Of a DNA stretch of 24,519 nucleotides, positions 6,241 to 14,753 are shown in pieces (within the stretch, counting starts at the first letter, position 1; every line of letters starts with the position of its first letter). Both the position numbers and the translations under genes were made by a program. Source of the stretch: an uncultured Desulfovibrio sp. (GTDB lineage: Bacteria; Desulfobacterota; Desulfovibrionia; Desulfovibrionales; Desulfovibrionaceae). The notes beneath the pieces are model-generated. The model worked only from the letters and a program-made list of their open reading frames with translations, was not told where the DNA came from and searched no databases. The stretch is from contig CALBAX010000042.1 in NCBI GenBank assembly GCA_937926875.1, positions 1 to 24,519 on the forward strand, given 5' to 3'.

Positions 6241-7227
6241 TCAGTCCAGACACAGGCGCGCGGCCCGTGACGGGAAATGGGCGTAGACTTTCTGGCCCTC
6301 ATAGATGCCCACCCGGAGCAGGCCCGGCGTCTCCACCGTGGCACACAGGCGCGAGCCGTCGCCCAGTTCCAGCGAGACGAAGGACTCCACCTGGTCCTGG
6401 TGGATGCTCTGCACCGTGCAGAGCAGGCAGTTGCCCATGCTGAGCGTGGCCCGGCTGCGCGAGAGCACGATCTGTTCCGGGTCCACCAGCACGGTGACCA
6501 CCTGGTTGGCGTGGACCTCCATATGCACCAACTGGCGCGTGCTGCACTGCACGCCAAGGCGCATGTCGCCGAAGGTGCGCACGCTCACCGAGGCCATGCG
6601 CATGCCGACGGAGATGTCCTCCACGATGCCCAAAAAAGAATTGCAGAGCGGGTCCGTGCCGGACGAAGGCCCCAGGGTCTTGTTCTGGACCATGCGCCGC
6701 GCGGCGCCGTCGGAGAAGTTGAGGAAGGCCGCGATCTGTGAGGGCTTTTGCTGGCCCAGGAACTTCTGCACCAGGTTGACCGGCACATGCAGATCCAAAA
6801 GCTCCAGCCCGCGGGCGTAGCGGATGGCGCGCGGCCCCACCATGGCCCTGTCCAGTCCCAGCGGCCGGGCCACGGCATAGAAGCTTTTACGGATGAAGCC
6901 CTGGTCGAAGCGCAAAAAGTCCCTGCCCATGCTCTCGGCCTCGGGCAGGCTCAGGATACGGCGCACATGGCGCATGGCGCTCAGGGGCAGCAGCACGTCC
7001 CGGCTGTTGGGCCCCGGAACATGCACCATGCCGGTCACGGTGTCCACCCCCTTGCGGGCGTCCAGCTCCAGCGCCTCACCCAGACGCAGGCCGCCGTAGC
7101 GCAGCAGCAGGAACAGGAGATGCAGCCGGGCACGCGCCACCTTGCGCTGGGGCGTGGCGGCCTCGGCTTCCCACTGCTCCCAGCAGCGGGAAAGGGCTTC
7201 CAGTTTTTCTCGGGTCAGATGGGACAC
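6241..7227 (-). CDS. tunR: TunR-type tungstate-responsive regulator: inactive recombinase fold plus di-Mop domain (328 aa)
   Basis: Residues about 30-180 follow a tyrosine-recombinase catalytic domain: YGGLRLGEAL carries the first Arg (48), RAIRYARGLEL replaces the usual H-L-R-H box, LGQQ (158-161) replaces LGH, and AAFLNF puts Phe168 where the catalytic Tyr belongs. It should therefore bind DNA without cutting it. Residues about 196-328 hold two TOBE/Mop-like units (NSFLGIVEDI..., NCLLCTVQSI...) of the kind that bind molybdate or tungstate. This architecture and the position next to tupABC match the TunR family of sulfate reducers. The start is GTG at 7227 with a poor ribosome site. A much better one precedes an ATG at 7286 in another frame, so the true N-terminus may be longer and frameshifted. 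Confidence 0.82.
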   Translation of the reverse strand: MSHLTREKLEALSRCWEQWEAEAATPQRKVARARLHLLFLLLRYGGLRLGEALELDARKGVDTVTGMVHVPGPNSRDVLLPLSAMRHVRRILSLPEAESMGRDFLRFDQGFIRKSFYAVARPLGLDRAMVGPRAIRYARGLELLDLHVPVNLVQKFLGQQKPSQIAAFLNFSDGAARRMVQNKTLGPSSGTDPLCNSFLGIVEDISVGMRMASVSVRTFGDMRLGVQCSTRQLVHMEVHANQVVTVLVDPEQIVLSRSRATLSMGNCLLCTVQSIHQDQVESFVSLELGDGSRLCATVETPGLLRVGIYEGQKVYAHFPSRAARLCLD

Positions 7228-7241
7228 TGCGGCGGCTCTCT

Positions 7242-7286
7242 TTACGGGCTGAACGTCTCGCGAAGGCTGCGCAAGGCATACGACAT
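7242..7286 (-). CDS. 14-codon leader ORF, or frameshifted 5' end of tunR
   Basis: The ORF MSYALRSLRETFSP begins at an ATG (7286) just downstream of AGGAGG (7290-7295, three bases away; GAGGA allows wider spacing) and ends at TAA 14 bases before the GTG used for tunR. Moving back one base at the last Pro codon joins it without a stop to VKRAAAVSHLTREKLEAL, which reads as one natural N-terminus. Either one base has been lost, so that tunR is made by re-initiation at GTG, or this is a real translated leader, or a -1 shift is used. Confidence 0.5.
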   Translation of the reverse strand: MSYALRSLRETFSP

Positions 7287-7400
7287 TTCCCTCCTCTTGT
7301 CACGTTTTCGGCAGAATCAGGAATGATTTTTCCATGTTTTGGTGACCATCTTCCCGGCTATCGGCTGCGGGGTCGCGCGGGGACGAAATCGGCTGTTTTT

Positions 7401-7552
7401 GCGGGGGAAGGGGCGTTTTTTGGCAAAAACCGCCCCTTCCCCCACGCTCCATCCCCGAAAAACTTCTGCGCTGGTGATGCCACCTGTCCCCGTCGCTGTC
7501 TGGAAGACAAGGATGGCGATGCGTTTCCGGCATGGCTAAGAAAGGGGACAGG
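7401..7552 (+). repeat. Dispersed palindromic element, copy 1
   Basis: A 13-bp perfect stem (7403-7415/7431-7443) extends inward by G-TTTTT/AAAAA-C around a TGGC loop, with one bulge. Downstream come CCCCGAAAAA (7454-7463), GTCCCCGTC and a second inverted repeat, CCTGTCCCC (7483-7491) / GGGGACAGG (7544-7552). The same order of blocks recurs at 14754-14938, in the same orientation. Confidence 0.65.
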
Positions 7553-7752
7553 ATGGCAAGGAGGAGGGATGGCAGCGCCATAGGGAGCGGCTTTTTTTTG
7601 TGACGAAAGCCGGGAAAGAGCGGGGCTTGATGCCAAAAGACCGCTTGCCTGCTCCGGAGCGGGCCGGAAGGAGAGGATGCCGGGCAGCAGCTGGAGACGT
7701 GTGGAGGGGGCCCTCTAAACATGGCCGCCATCTCCTGCCGGCCGCCGGGCAT

Positions 7753-7779
7753 AAAAAAAGGGCGCCCCAAGGCGCCCTT
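7753..7779 (-). terminator. Intrinsic terminator of the ccm operon
   Basis: A perfect 9-bp stem (7758-7766/7771-7779, AAGGGCGCC/GGCGCCCTT) with a 4-nt loop is followed on the minus strand by a T-run (A7-tract at 7753-7759 of the plus strand). It lies 22 bp after the stop of the TPR gene. Confidence 0.9.
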
Positions 7780-7801
7780 CTGCTGTTTGGCCAGGGAGGG
7801 G

Positions 7802-8356
7802 TCATTTTTTCAGCTCATCTTCGATGGCCTGCCGCATCTCGGGCGAGATCTTCGGATCCTTGAGGCCGGCTTCCCAATGGGCGCGCCCCTTGTCCTTCTG
7901 CTGCAGGAAGTAGCTGTAGAGCACCCCCAGGCTGTAACGTACCGTGGCGTCGTCCCGCAGGACGATCACCTTTTCCAGGGTCGCGGCCGCTTCCTGCGGC
8001 TTGCCCTGATTGTGCAGGATCACGCCCAGCATGTAGAGGGGCTGGGGATCGTTGACGTCCAGGGCCACGGCGCGCTGGGCAAAGGTGGCCGCGGCGTCCC
8101 ATTCCTGGGTGGCCATGAGGTGTTCGGCCAGATGCATCAGGGCAGCCTTGTTGGTGGGCTCGGCGGCCACCTGCTGCATCAGGCTGGCCAGCAGGTTCTG
8201 TTCCTGCCCCATGCCCTGCGGGGCCGCGGGACGTTCGGTCACCAGATGCGGATTGCTGATGCGTTCCTTGATGGTGACACCCAGCATGACCAGCAGGCTC
8301 AGGCCCAGCAGCAGGATGATGGCGCGGGCGGTGAAGGAAAGACGGCTATCAGTCAT
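7802..8356 (-). CDS. Membrane-anchored TPR protein at the end of the ccm operon (184 aa, CcmI-like)
   Basis: A single N-terminal transmembrane anchor (residues about 12-28, AIILLLGLSLLVMLGVT) is followed by TPR units from about 52 to 165 (NKAALMHLAEHLMATQEWDA, DPQPLYMLGVILHNQGKPQE, VRYSLGVLYSYFLQQKDKGR). By position and shape it resembles the TPR part of CcmI, which hands apocytochrome to the haem ligase, but it is short and lacks the CcmI N-terminal half. The ATG at 8356 lies inside the 3' end of ccmD (8-bp overlap), so it is translationally coupled. The frame is open further upstream but that is a shadow of ccmD. It shares architecture with the protein at 20370-21086. A role in cytochrome c assembly is inferred. 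Confidence 0.8.
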   Translation of the reverse strand: MTDSRLSFTARAIILLLGLSLLVMLGVTIKERISNPHLVTERPAAPQGMGQEQNLLASLMQQVAAEPTNKAALMHLAEHLMATQEWDAAATFAQRAVALDVNDPQPLYMLGVILHNQGKPQEAAATLEKVIVLRDDATVRYSLGVLYSYFLQQKDKGRAHWEAGLKDPKISPEMRQAIEDELKK

Positions 8357-8486
8357 GCAGGGTCTCCATCTGGCGCAAACGGGCATCCAGACGCCGCTGG
8401 GCACAGCCCATGAAGACCAGGTACGCGGCCAGACCCAGCCAGACGGCGGCACCGGCTGCCGCCAGCCACAGGAAATTGCTGTCCAT
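8349..8486 (-). CDS. ccmD: CcmD: small haem-exporter membrane protein (45 aa)
   Basis: This short gene encodes MDSNFLWLAAAGAAVWLGLA followed by a second half of the helix and a basic tail (CAQRRLDARLRQMETLHD), the standard CcmD plan of one transmembrane helix and a charged cytoplasmic end. The ATG at 8486 has AAGGAG seven bases upstream. CcmD helps release holo-CcmE from CcmC and the CcmAB ATPase. It lies between ccmC (164-bp gap filled with hairpins) and the TPR gene, which it overlaps by 8 bp. Confidence 0.85.
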   Translation of the reverse strand: MDSNFLWLAAAGAAVWLGLAAYLVFMGCAQRRLDARLRQMETLHD

Positions 8487-8534
8487 AGGGCACTCCTTGA
8501 AAGCGGGGCATCCCGCTTGTATCCGTTGAAAACA

Positions 8535-8587
8535 GGGCTCTTCGAGCCCGGACGGAGCACGGCTCCGCCTGTCCGCTCCCCGGGAGC
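8535..8587 (-). promoter_or_regulatory. Three consecutive hairpins in the ccmC-ccmD gap
   Basis: GGGCTC/GAGCCC (8535-8540/8544-8549), CGGAGC/GCTCCG (8553-8558/8562-8567) flanked by GGAC/GTCC (8550-8553/8571-8574), and the palindrome CGCTCCCCGGGAGCG (8574-8588) lie back to back. No T-run follows. They may be an RNA-processing or 3'-end-protection site separating ccmEFABC from ccmD-TPR mRNA. Confidence 0.5.
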
Positions 8588-8650
8588 GGCACGTCCACGG
8601 CCGTCATCCCTCCGCACGCAGCGGGCAGGACAGGGCCGGGATCCGAAAGA

Positions 8651-9337
8651 TCAGTCCTCTGCCCGCAGGCGCAGGCTGTCCAGCCGGTCGCGCAGGCCCA
8701 GCTGGCGGGTACGCAGCCACACCAGGCCCGCCCAGAACAGGCCCATGGCCGCCACACAGGCGATGGCGGTCAGCTTCATCTCCGGTTCCAGCCCGCCGCC
8801 CTTGGAGGCGAACACCGCCGGATGGATGGAGCGCCACAGCCGGGCCGAAAGGAAGACCAGCGGCACGTCCAGAAAGGCCACCACGCCCACCACAGCGCAG
8901 ATCATGCGCTTGCGCTGGGGTGGCAGGTCAAGGCCGCGCAGCACCAGATACCCGGCGTAGATGAACCACATGACCAGCGTGGTGGTCAGGCGGGGATCCC
9001 ACGTCCACCAGACGCCCCAGGAACGGCGGGCCCAGATCATGCCCGTGACCAGGGCCAGACCGGCCAGCAGCACGCCCACTTCGGCAGCGGCCGCGCAGAC
9101 GCGGTCAGCGGCCGGGGAGCGCCGGATCAGGTAGACGATGGAAGCCACGAAGACCACCAGAAAGCTGATGAGCGCCCACCAGGCCAGCGGCAGATGGGTA
9201 TAGAAGACCTTCTGCATCAGGCCCAGCTGGGCTTCCACAGGGGCATAGAAAAAAATCAGCCACTGGCACACGGCCAGGGCCGCACCGCCCAGCAACACCA
9301 GCAGCAGGGGCCACACGGAAAAGGCGCGTTGCATCAT
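8651..9337 (-). CDS. ccmC: CcmC: haem-delivery membrane protein (228 aa)
   Basis: CcmC loads haem onto CcmE at the periplasmic face of the membrane. It has six hydrophobic segments. The tryptophan-rich WWD signature WGVWWTWDPR lies at 107-116, flanked by the two conserved external histidines, His48 in FYTHLP and His172 in WRSIHPAVF. The ATG at 9337 overlaps the ccmB stop by 4 bp (ATGA). Length is normal. The frame is open far upstream through ccmB and part of ccmA, but that is a shadow. All haem-handling residues are retained even though CcmE in this operon is the Cys variant. Confidence 0.93.
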   Translation of the reverse strand: MMQRAFSVWPLLLVLLGGAALAVCQWLIFFYAPVEAQLGLMQKVFYTHLPLAWWALISFLVVFVASIVYLIRRSPAADRVCAAAAEVGVLLAGLALVTGMIWARRSWGVWWTWDPRLTTTLVMWFIYAGYLVLRGLDLPPQRKRMICAVVGVVAFLDVPLVFLSARLWRSIHPAVFASKGGGLEPEMKLTAIACVAAMGLFWAGLVWLRTRQLGLRDRLDSLRLRAED

Positions 9338-10011
9338 TCGTCTCCCGAATACATGAAGCCGAACAGCAACAGTCCGGCAGCCAGAAAGACACCGTCGAAG
9401 GCGGCGGCCAGCCCTATCCACGAGGCGGGGCCGTCGGGCGCGGGCGCGCCGAAGACCTGGGCCGCCACGCCGATCCCCGCCAGCAGCAGGGGCACCAGCA
9501 GGGGGAAGAGCACGATGCTCAGCAGGGACTCGCGCGCCGCGCCGCCCTGCGAGAGTGCGCCCAAGAGCGACCCCAGGGCGCACATGCCCACGTCCACCAG
9601 CAGCAGCGTGCCGAGGCCCACGGGCCAGAGCGCGCCGATCTCCTGCGACAGGAAGACCACGGCGGCGGGCAAAAAGAACATCTGGGCCACCAGCAACAGC
9701 AGCAGCCCGGCCAGGGCCTTGCCCAGCCACACGGCCTGTATGGGGGCCGGGGCCAGCAGCAGGCCCAGACGCGCGCCATTGGCCTCTTCCAGCGCATAGA
9801 GCGTATTGAAGATGAGCACCTGACAGAAGGCCGAGCCCAGCCAGAACACGGCGCCCGCGCCCTGCGGGCTCATGCGTTCGCCCACGCCCTGCGACAGGCT
9901 GAACACGAACAGCAGCAACAGTCCCAGCAACAGGCCCTGCACCAGCCCGCTGCCGCGGGTGAAGGTCAGCAGCAGGTCCTTGCGGGCCACGGTCAAGGCG
10001 AAAGAGATCAT
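9334..10011 (-). CDS. ccmB: CcmB: ABC-type membrane subunit of cytochrome c maturation (225 aa)
   Basis: This is the membrane partner of CcmA, needed to release haem-loaded CcmE from CcmC. It has six hydrophobic segments. Its N-terminus, ARKDLLLTFTRGSGLVQGLL, and the FNTLYALEEANGARLGLLLA stretch are typical of CcmB. The start overlaps the ccmA stop by 4 bp and its own stop overlaps ccmC, so A-B-C are translationally coupled. Length is normal. Confidence 0.92.
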   Translation of the reverse strand: MISFALTVARKDLLLTFTRGSGLVQGLLLGLLLLFVFSLSQGVGERMSPQGAGAVFWLGSAFCQVLIFNTLYALEEANGARLGLLLAPAPIQAVWLGKALAGLLLLLVAQMFFLPAAVVFLSQEIGALWPVGLGTLLLVDVGMCALGSLLGALSQGGAARESLLSIVLFPLLVPLLLAGIGVAAQVFGAPAPDGPASWIGLAAAFDGVFLAAGLLLFGFMYSGDE

Positions 10012-10733
10012 GCGGGCACCTCCCCGGCAGCGGACACCGCCCCGCTCCCCGTGGCCGCGTTGAGTACGGAATCCACGGCGGCAAGGCCCTGCGGCGGGCC
10101 GTCATAGGCCAGGCGGCGGTTCTCCAGCAGCAGCAGGCGGTCGGCCAGAGGGCTGTCGCCCGCCAGATCGTGGCTGACCACGATGACGCAGGCCCCGCGC
10201 TCCCGGGCGGCCAGCATCTCGCGCCGCACCAGGGCCATGGAATTGACGTCCAGGCCGGTGCCGGGCTCGTCCAGCAGCACAAGGTCCGCCTCCAGCAGCA
10301 GCACCCGCGCCAGGTTCAGGCGCTGGGCCATGCCGCGCGAGAACACCCCGGCCCGCTCTTCGGCATGGGCGGCCAGCCCCACATGCTCCAGCAGGGCCAG
10401 GAGCTCCGCCCGCGAGGGGCGCAGACCGTGGGCGCGGGCCCAGAAAGCCAGGTTCTCCAGCGCGCTCAGGCCCGGATAGACGAAGGTGGCGTGCCCCAGA
10501 TAGGCCAGGCGCGGCCCGTCTTCACGGGCGATGCCGCCCGCCCCCGTGCCGTCGAAGACGACCTCGCCCGCCGAGGGACGGGACAGGCCGGCGATGATGC
10601 GCAGCAGCGTGCTCTTGCCCGCGCCGTTGCCTCCGGCCAGCAGGGTGATGCTGCCCGCCGTGAAACGGCAGCTCACCCCTTTGAAGACCACCTTGAGGCC
10701 ATAGAGCTTGGCCAGGTTCTCAAGACGCAGCAT
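10008..10733 (-). CDS. ccmA: CcmA: ATPase of the cytochrome c maturation system (241 aa)
   Basis: CcmA hydrolyses ATP to drive release of holo-CcmE from CcmC-CcmD. Motifs: Walker A GGNGAGKST (34-42), signature FSRGMAQRLNLAR (131-143, the degenerate SRGMxQR form typical of CcmA), Walker B LVLLDEP (151-157) and H-loop His188 in VVSHD. The C-terminal 35 residues are Ala/Gly-rich and extend beyond most CcmA proteins. It starts 7 bp after the ccmF stop. Confidence 0.93.
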   Translation of the reverse strand: MLRLENLAKLYGLKVVFKGVSCRFTAGSITLLAGGNGAGKSTLLRIIAGLSRPSAGEVVFDGTGAGGIAREDGPRLAYLGHATFVYPGLSALENLAFWARAHGLRPSRAELLALLEHVGLAAHAEERAGVFSRGMAQRLNLARVLLLEADLVLLDEPGTGLDVNSMALVRREMLAARERGACVIVVSHDLAGDSPLADRLLLLENRRLAYDGPPQGLAAVDSVLNAATGSGAVSAAGEVPA

Positions 10734-10740
10734 GGCGGCC

Positions 10741-12675
<1,935 letters not shown>

Positions 12676-12784
12676 GGGGCTCCTTTGGGCACGCCACGAC
12701 CAGCCATGGCGGCACATTTCCGGTGAGGACGCGACCGGCCCGGGGGCCCGGCCGTGCGCCAGGAAGGGTACGGCCTGCGCCGCC

Positions 12785-13198
12785 CTAACTCTTGCGGTTT
12801 TCCTTCTGGTACTTGGAAGGGCACTTGGTCATGAGGGTCTTGGCCATGAAACGGCCGTCGGGCTGCATGCCCCCTTCCACGATGACCTCGGCGCCCGCCT
12901 TGAAAGTATCCGGCACGGCGCCCTTGTAGACCACGGGCAGGGTCAGGCCCGCATCGTCCTTGTCCTGCAGCAAAAAGCTGGCCCCGGGGCCGTCCACGTT
13001 CTTGAGCAGATCGTCGGGGGCCACGGTGCCGAACAGGCGGGCCGCCTGCAACTTGTCGGCCGTGGCGGCCCTGGCTTCGGAGACGTTGAGGAAGTAGACG
13101 GTATTCTCCGACAGGCCGGAAAAGACCAGATAGCCCAGACCACCCAGGAACAGCAGGGCGGCCACGAGATACATACAGGTGTTTTTCTTGCGGGGCAT
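12785..13198 (-). CDS. ccmE: CcmE, cysteine variant: periplasmic haem chaperone (137 aa)
   Basis: CcmE carries haem from CcmC to CcmF. Residues about 7-27 form a single N-terminal membrane anchor (signal anchor), followed by an OB-fold beta barrel containing VVYKGAVPDTFKAGAEVIVE (89-108). In classical CcmE the haem-binding His lies in HDExY. Here the segment is TLMTKCPSKY, giving C126xxxY130. This is the CxxxY type known from Desulfovibrio and some archaea. The ATG at 13198 has AAGGAG six bases upstream. It is the first gene of the ccm cluster, with a candidate promoter at 13251-13279 and a 109-bp gap to ccmF. Confidence 0.92.
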   Translation of the reverse strand: MPRKKNTCMYLVAALLFLGGLGYLVFSGLSENTVYFLNVSEARAATADKLQAARLFGTVAPDDLLKNVDGPGASFLLQDKDDAGLTLPVVYKGAVPDTFKAGAEVIVEGGMQPDGRFMAKTLMTKCPSKYQKENRKS

Positions 13199-13250
13199 GG
13201 GGTCTCCTTGCATGAAAGAACGTGCCTTTCCCGGCACGGAACTGCTGGAT

Positions 13251-13279
13251 ACCCTAGCACACCCCTGCCTTTTTGACAA
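13251..13279 (-). promoter_or_regulatory. Candidate promoter of the ccm operon
   Basis: On the minus strand TTGTCA (13274-13279) is followed after 17 bp by TAGGGT (13251-13256), preceded by TGC as an extended -10. It lies 53 bp upstream of the ccmE start. Confidence 0.45.
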
Positions 13280-13359
13280 GTAGGAATCGCTACTGATAGA
13301 CCAGCAAAGCCGCATGGATCAAGTGTGCGCGCACGCACAGTCCGGCCGGCCCTGCCAGG

Positions 13360-13640
13360 CTAGCCCGCAGTATTGGCAAGGGCCGTCAGGGAATCGTCGG
13401 GCAGGGAATCCAGGCAGTGGCGGCGGGCATACTCCTGCGTGAAGCTGACGAAGAGCTCGGCCGGGGACGAGAGCGCCTGCTGCGCCGGCCGGTACAGGAG
13501 CATGGCGCGCCGGAGCACCGGATACACGGGCGTGGCCACAAGGCCGAAGCCCCGGGCCAGCAGGATGGAAAAACGCCCGGCCTCGGCCAGGAACTGACGC
13601 CCGAGACCATCGCGGCCTCGGACATCATCACCGTCAAGTA
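13360..13640 (-). pseudogene. C-terminal remnant of a LysR-type regulator
   Basis: The minus-strand frame ends with GRFSILLARGFGLVATPVYP, then VLRRAMLLYRPAQQALSSPA and ELFVSFTQEY. This resembles the last part of a LysR effector-binding domain: a G-x-G hydrophobic strand, a basic LLYRP strand, then LS-P-A and a final helix. A neighbouring frame reads LTVMMSEAAMV just upstream, where family members have the preceding strand, so a frameshift near 13600 is likely. The HTH and most of the effector domain are absent; the sequence runs into the terminator and tRNA at 13685. No start codon with a ribosome site was found. It is probably a decayed gene. Confidence 0.45.
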
Positions 13641-13684
13641 AGCCGCCCACAGGGCGGGGACACGGCCACCTCCAGCCGGATACG

Positions 13685-13720
13685 CAAAAAGCCGGGGCTC
13701 TGATGAGCTCCGGCTTTTTG
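13685..13720. terminator. Bidirectional intrinsic terminator
   Basis: A 16-bp stem with one G/T pair (13685-13700/13705-13720) has a TGAT loop, with A5 on one side and T5 on the other, so it can work on both strands. It lies downstream of tRNA-Ala on the minus strand as a second stop signal. Confidence 0.75.
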
Positions 13721-13746
13721 CTGTCTGTGCCCGTGGGCCAGGAACG

Positions 13747-13774
13747 AAAAAAGGGCCTGCGTTTCCGCAAGCCC
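13747..13774 (-). terminator. Terminator of tRNA-Ala
   Basis: GGGCCTGCG (13753-13761) and CGCAAGCCC (13766-13774) form a 9-bp stem with one G-U pair and a TTTC loop. On the minus strand it is followed by six T. It begins 14 bp after the tRNA 3' end. Confidence 0.8.
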
Positions 13775-13787
13775 TGATTTCCTTTTT

Positions 13788-13863
<76 letters not shown>

Positions 13864-13864
13864 T

Positions 13865-13905
13865 CGGCAAGAAGGTACATTGCCGAAAAGCAGCTCCCCT
13901 GTCAA
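13865..13905 (-). promoter_or_regulatory. Candidate promoter and leader of tRNA-Ala
   Basis: On the minus strand a consensus TTGACA (13900-13905) is followed after 17 bp by CAATGT (13877-13882). The short leader contains CGGCAA/TTGCCG (13865-13870/13880-13885), a 6-bp inverted repeat immediately before the tRNA. Confidence 0.45.
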
Positions 13906-14024
13906 CAAAAAAATCAAAAAAGTTTCCCCGTTCCCCAAAACCCCGGAGGGCTGCCCCGCCATACCCGCCCGTGCCGCGCCCGGACGGGCCTTTCCTTCCC
14001 CGGCCAAAAGCGTATGCTGCGGGC

Positions 14025-14738
14025 ATGGACCTCCTCTACCTCACCGACGTTTTTTGTCCCTGGTGCTACGGCTTCGCGCCGGTCATGCGCCGTCTGGCCG
14101 CGGAACATCCCGCACTGCCCGTGCGCGTGCTGGGGGGCAACCTCATGGACGAGCCCCAGACCCTTACCGGCATGCTGGAAGAGTACCCCACCATCCGGGA
14201 ATTTTTCGCCCGTTTGCAGGAGACCACCGGCCAGTCCACGGAACATTTCCGCCAGGCTCTGGAACAGGCCGTGGCCGGTACGGGCCCGGACCTGCGCATG
14301 CATTCCCCGGCCATGAACCTGCCCCTGGCCGCCCTGCGCCATCTGGCCCCCGGTCACCAGCTGGAACAGATGGAGGCCTTCCAGATGGCCTTCTATGCCC
14401 AGGCCCGTGACGTCATGGCCGCCGGTGAACAGGCCGCCATCGCCGCCGCCTGGCTGCCTGCGGGGACGCCCGCCGACGCCCTGACCGCCGCCATGGCGGA
14501 TCCCGCCATCCAGAGCGCCGCCCGGCATGACGCCGCCGAAGCCGAAGAGGTCATGGGCGAATTCCTCCTCTATCCGACCCTGTACCTGGAGCACGACGGC
14601 CAGCGCACCCTGCTGGCCCGCGGCTACAACGACTATGCCAGCGTCCGGGCCAAGCTGGACGATGCCCTGCGCGGTGTCCGCGAAAGCCCCGCCGTCCAGG
14701 GCGCGGCCTGTGGTCTGGACGGCAAGTGCTGTTTTTAG
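14025..14738 (+). CDS. DsbA/FrnE-like thiol-disulfide oxidoreductase (237 aa)
   Basis: A thioredoxin-fold protein with an inserted helical domain. Residues 3-17 are LLYLTDVFCPWCYGF, with the redox motif C11-P-W-C14. The family cis-Pro region is FLLYPTLYLEHDG, near residue 180. There is no signal peptide, so it acts in the cytoplasm like FrnE or 2-hydroxychromene-2-carboxylate isomerase relatives rather than periplasmic DsbA. It ends in ACGLDGKCCF, adding three more cysteines (229, 235, 236). The start has only a weak ribosome site; the frame is open 54 bases upstream without a better one. It lies divergently from the tRNA and ends 16 bp before palindromic element copy 2, which probably terminates it. 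Substrate unknown. Confidence 0.82.
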   Translation: MDLLYLTDVFCPWCYGFAPVMRRLAAEHPALPVRVLGGNLMDEPQTLTGMLEEYPTIREFFARLQETTGQSTEHFRQALEQAVAGTGPDLRMHSPAMNLPLAALRHLAPGHQLEQMEAFQMAFYAQARDVMAAGEQAAIAAAWLPAGTPADALTAAMADPAIQSAARHDAAEAEEVMGEFLLYPTLYLEHDGQRTLLARGYNDYASVRAKLDDALRGVRESPAVQGAACGLDGKCCF

Positions 14739-14753
14739 GGCAATGATGTTTCG

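Larger units (their letters stand above)
7287..7801. other. 515-bp gene-free region between the tup and ccm operons
   Basis: No gene supported. It holds copy 1 of a dispersed palindromic element (7401-7552), a small ATGGC/GCCAT palindrome near 7568-7580, and the ccm terminator at 7753-7779. The promoter for the tunR-tupABC operon should lie at about 7296-7400 on the minus strand; I could not identify convincing boxes. Confidence 0.6.

Noticed and set aside
4568..6286. A 572-codon plus-strand frame opposite tupB and tupA
   Set aside because: His/Gly/Gln-rich shadow of the transporter genes.
8353..8757. 134-aa minus-strand frame overlapping ccmD
   Set aside because: Composition is Cys/Trp/Gly-rich and frame-shifted relative to ccmC and ccmD, both of which are clear.
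9338..10282. Upstream extension of the ccmC frame through ccmB and part of ccmA
   Set aside because: Shadow of two real genes. The ccmC start overlapping the ccmB stop fits the family N-terminus.
13273..13278. Plus-strand TTGACA near 13273
   Set aside because: No -10 partner and no plus-strand gene follows before the tRNA. The opposite-strand TTGTCA fits the ccm promoter better.
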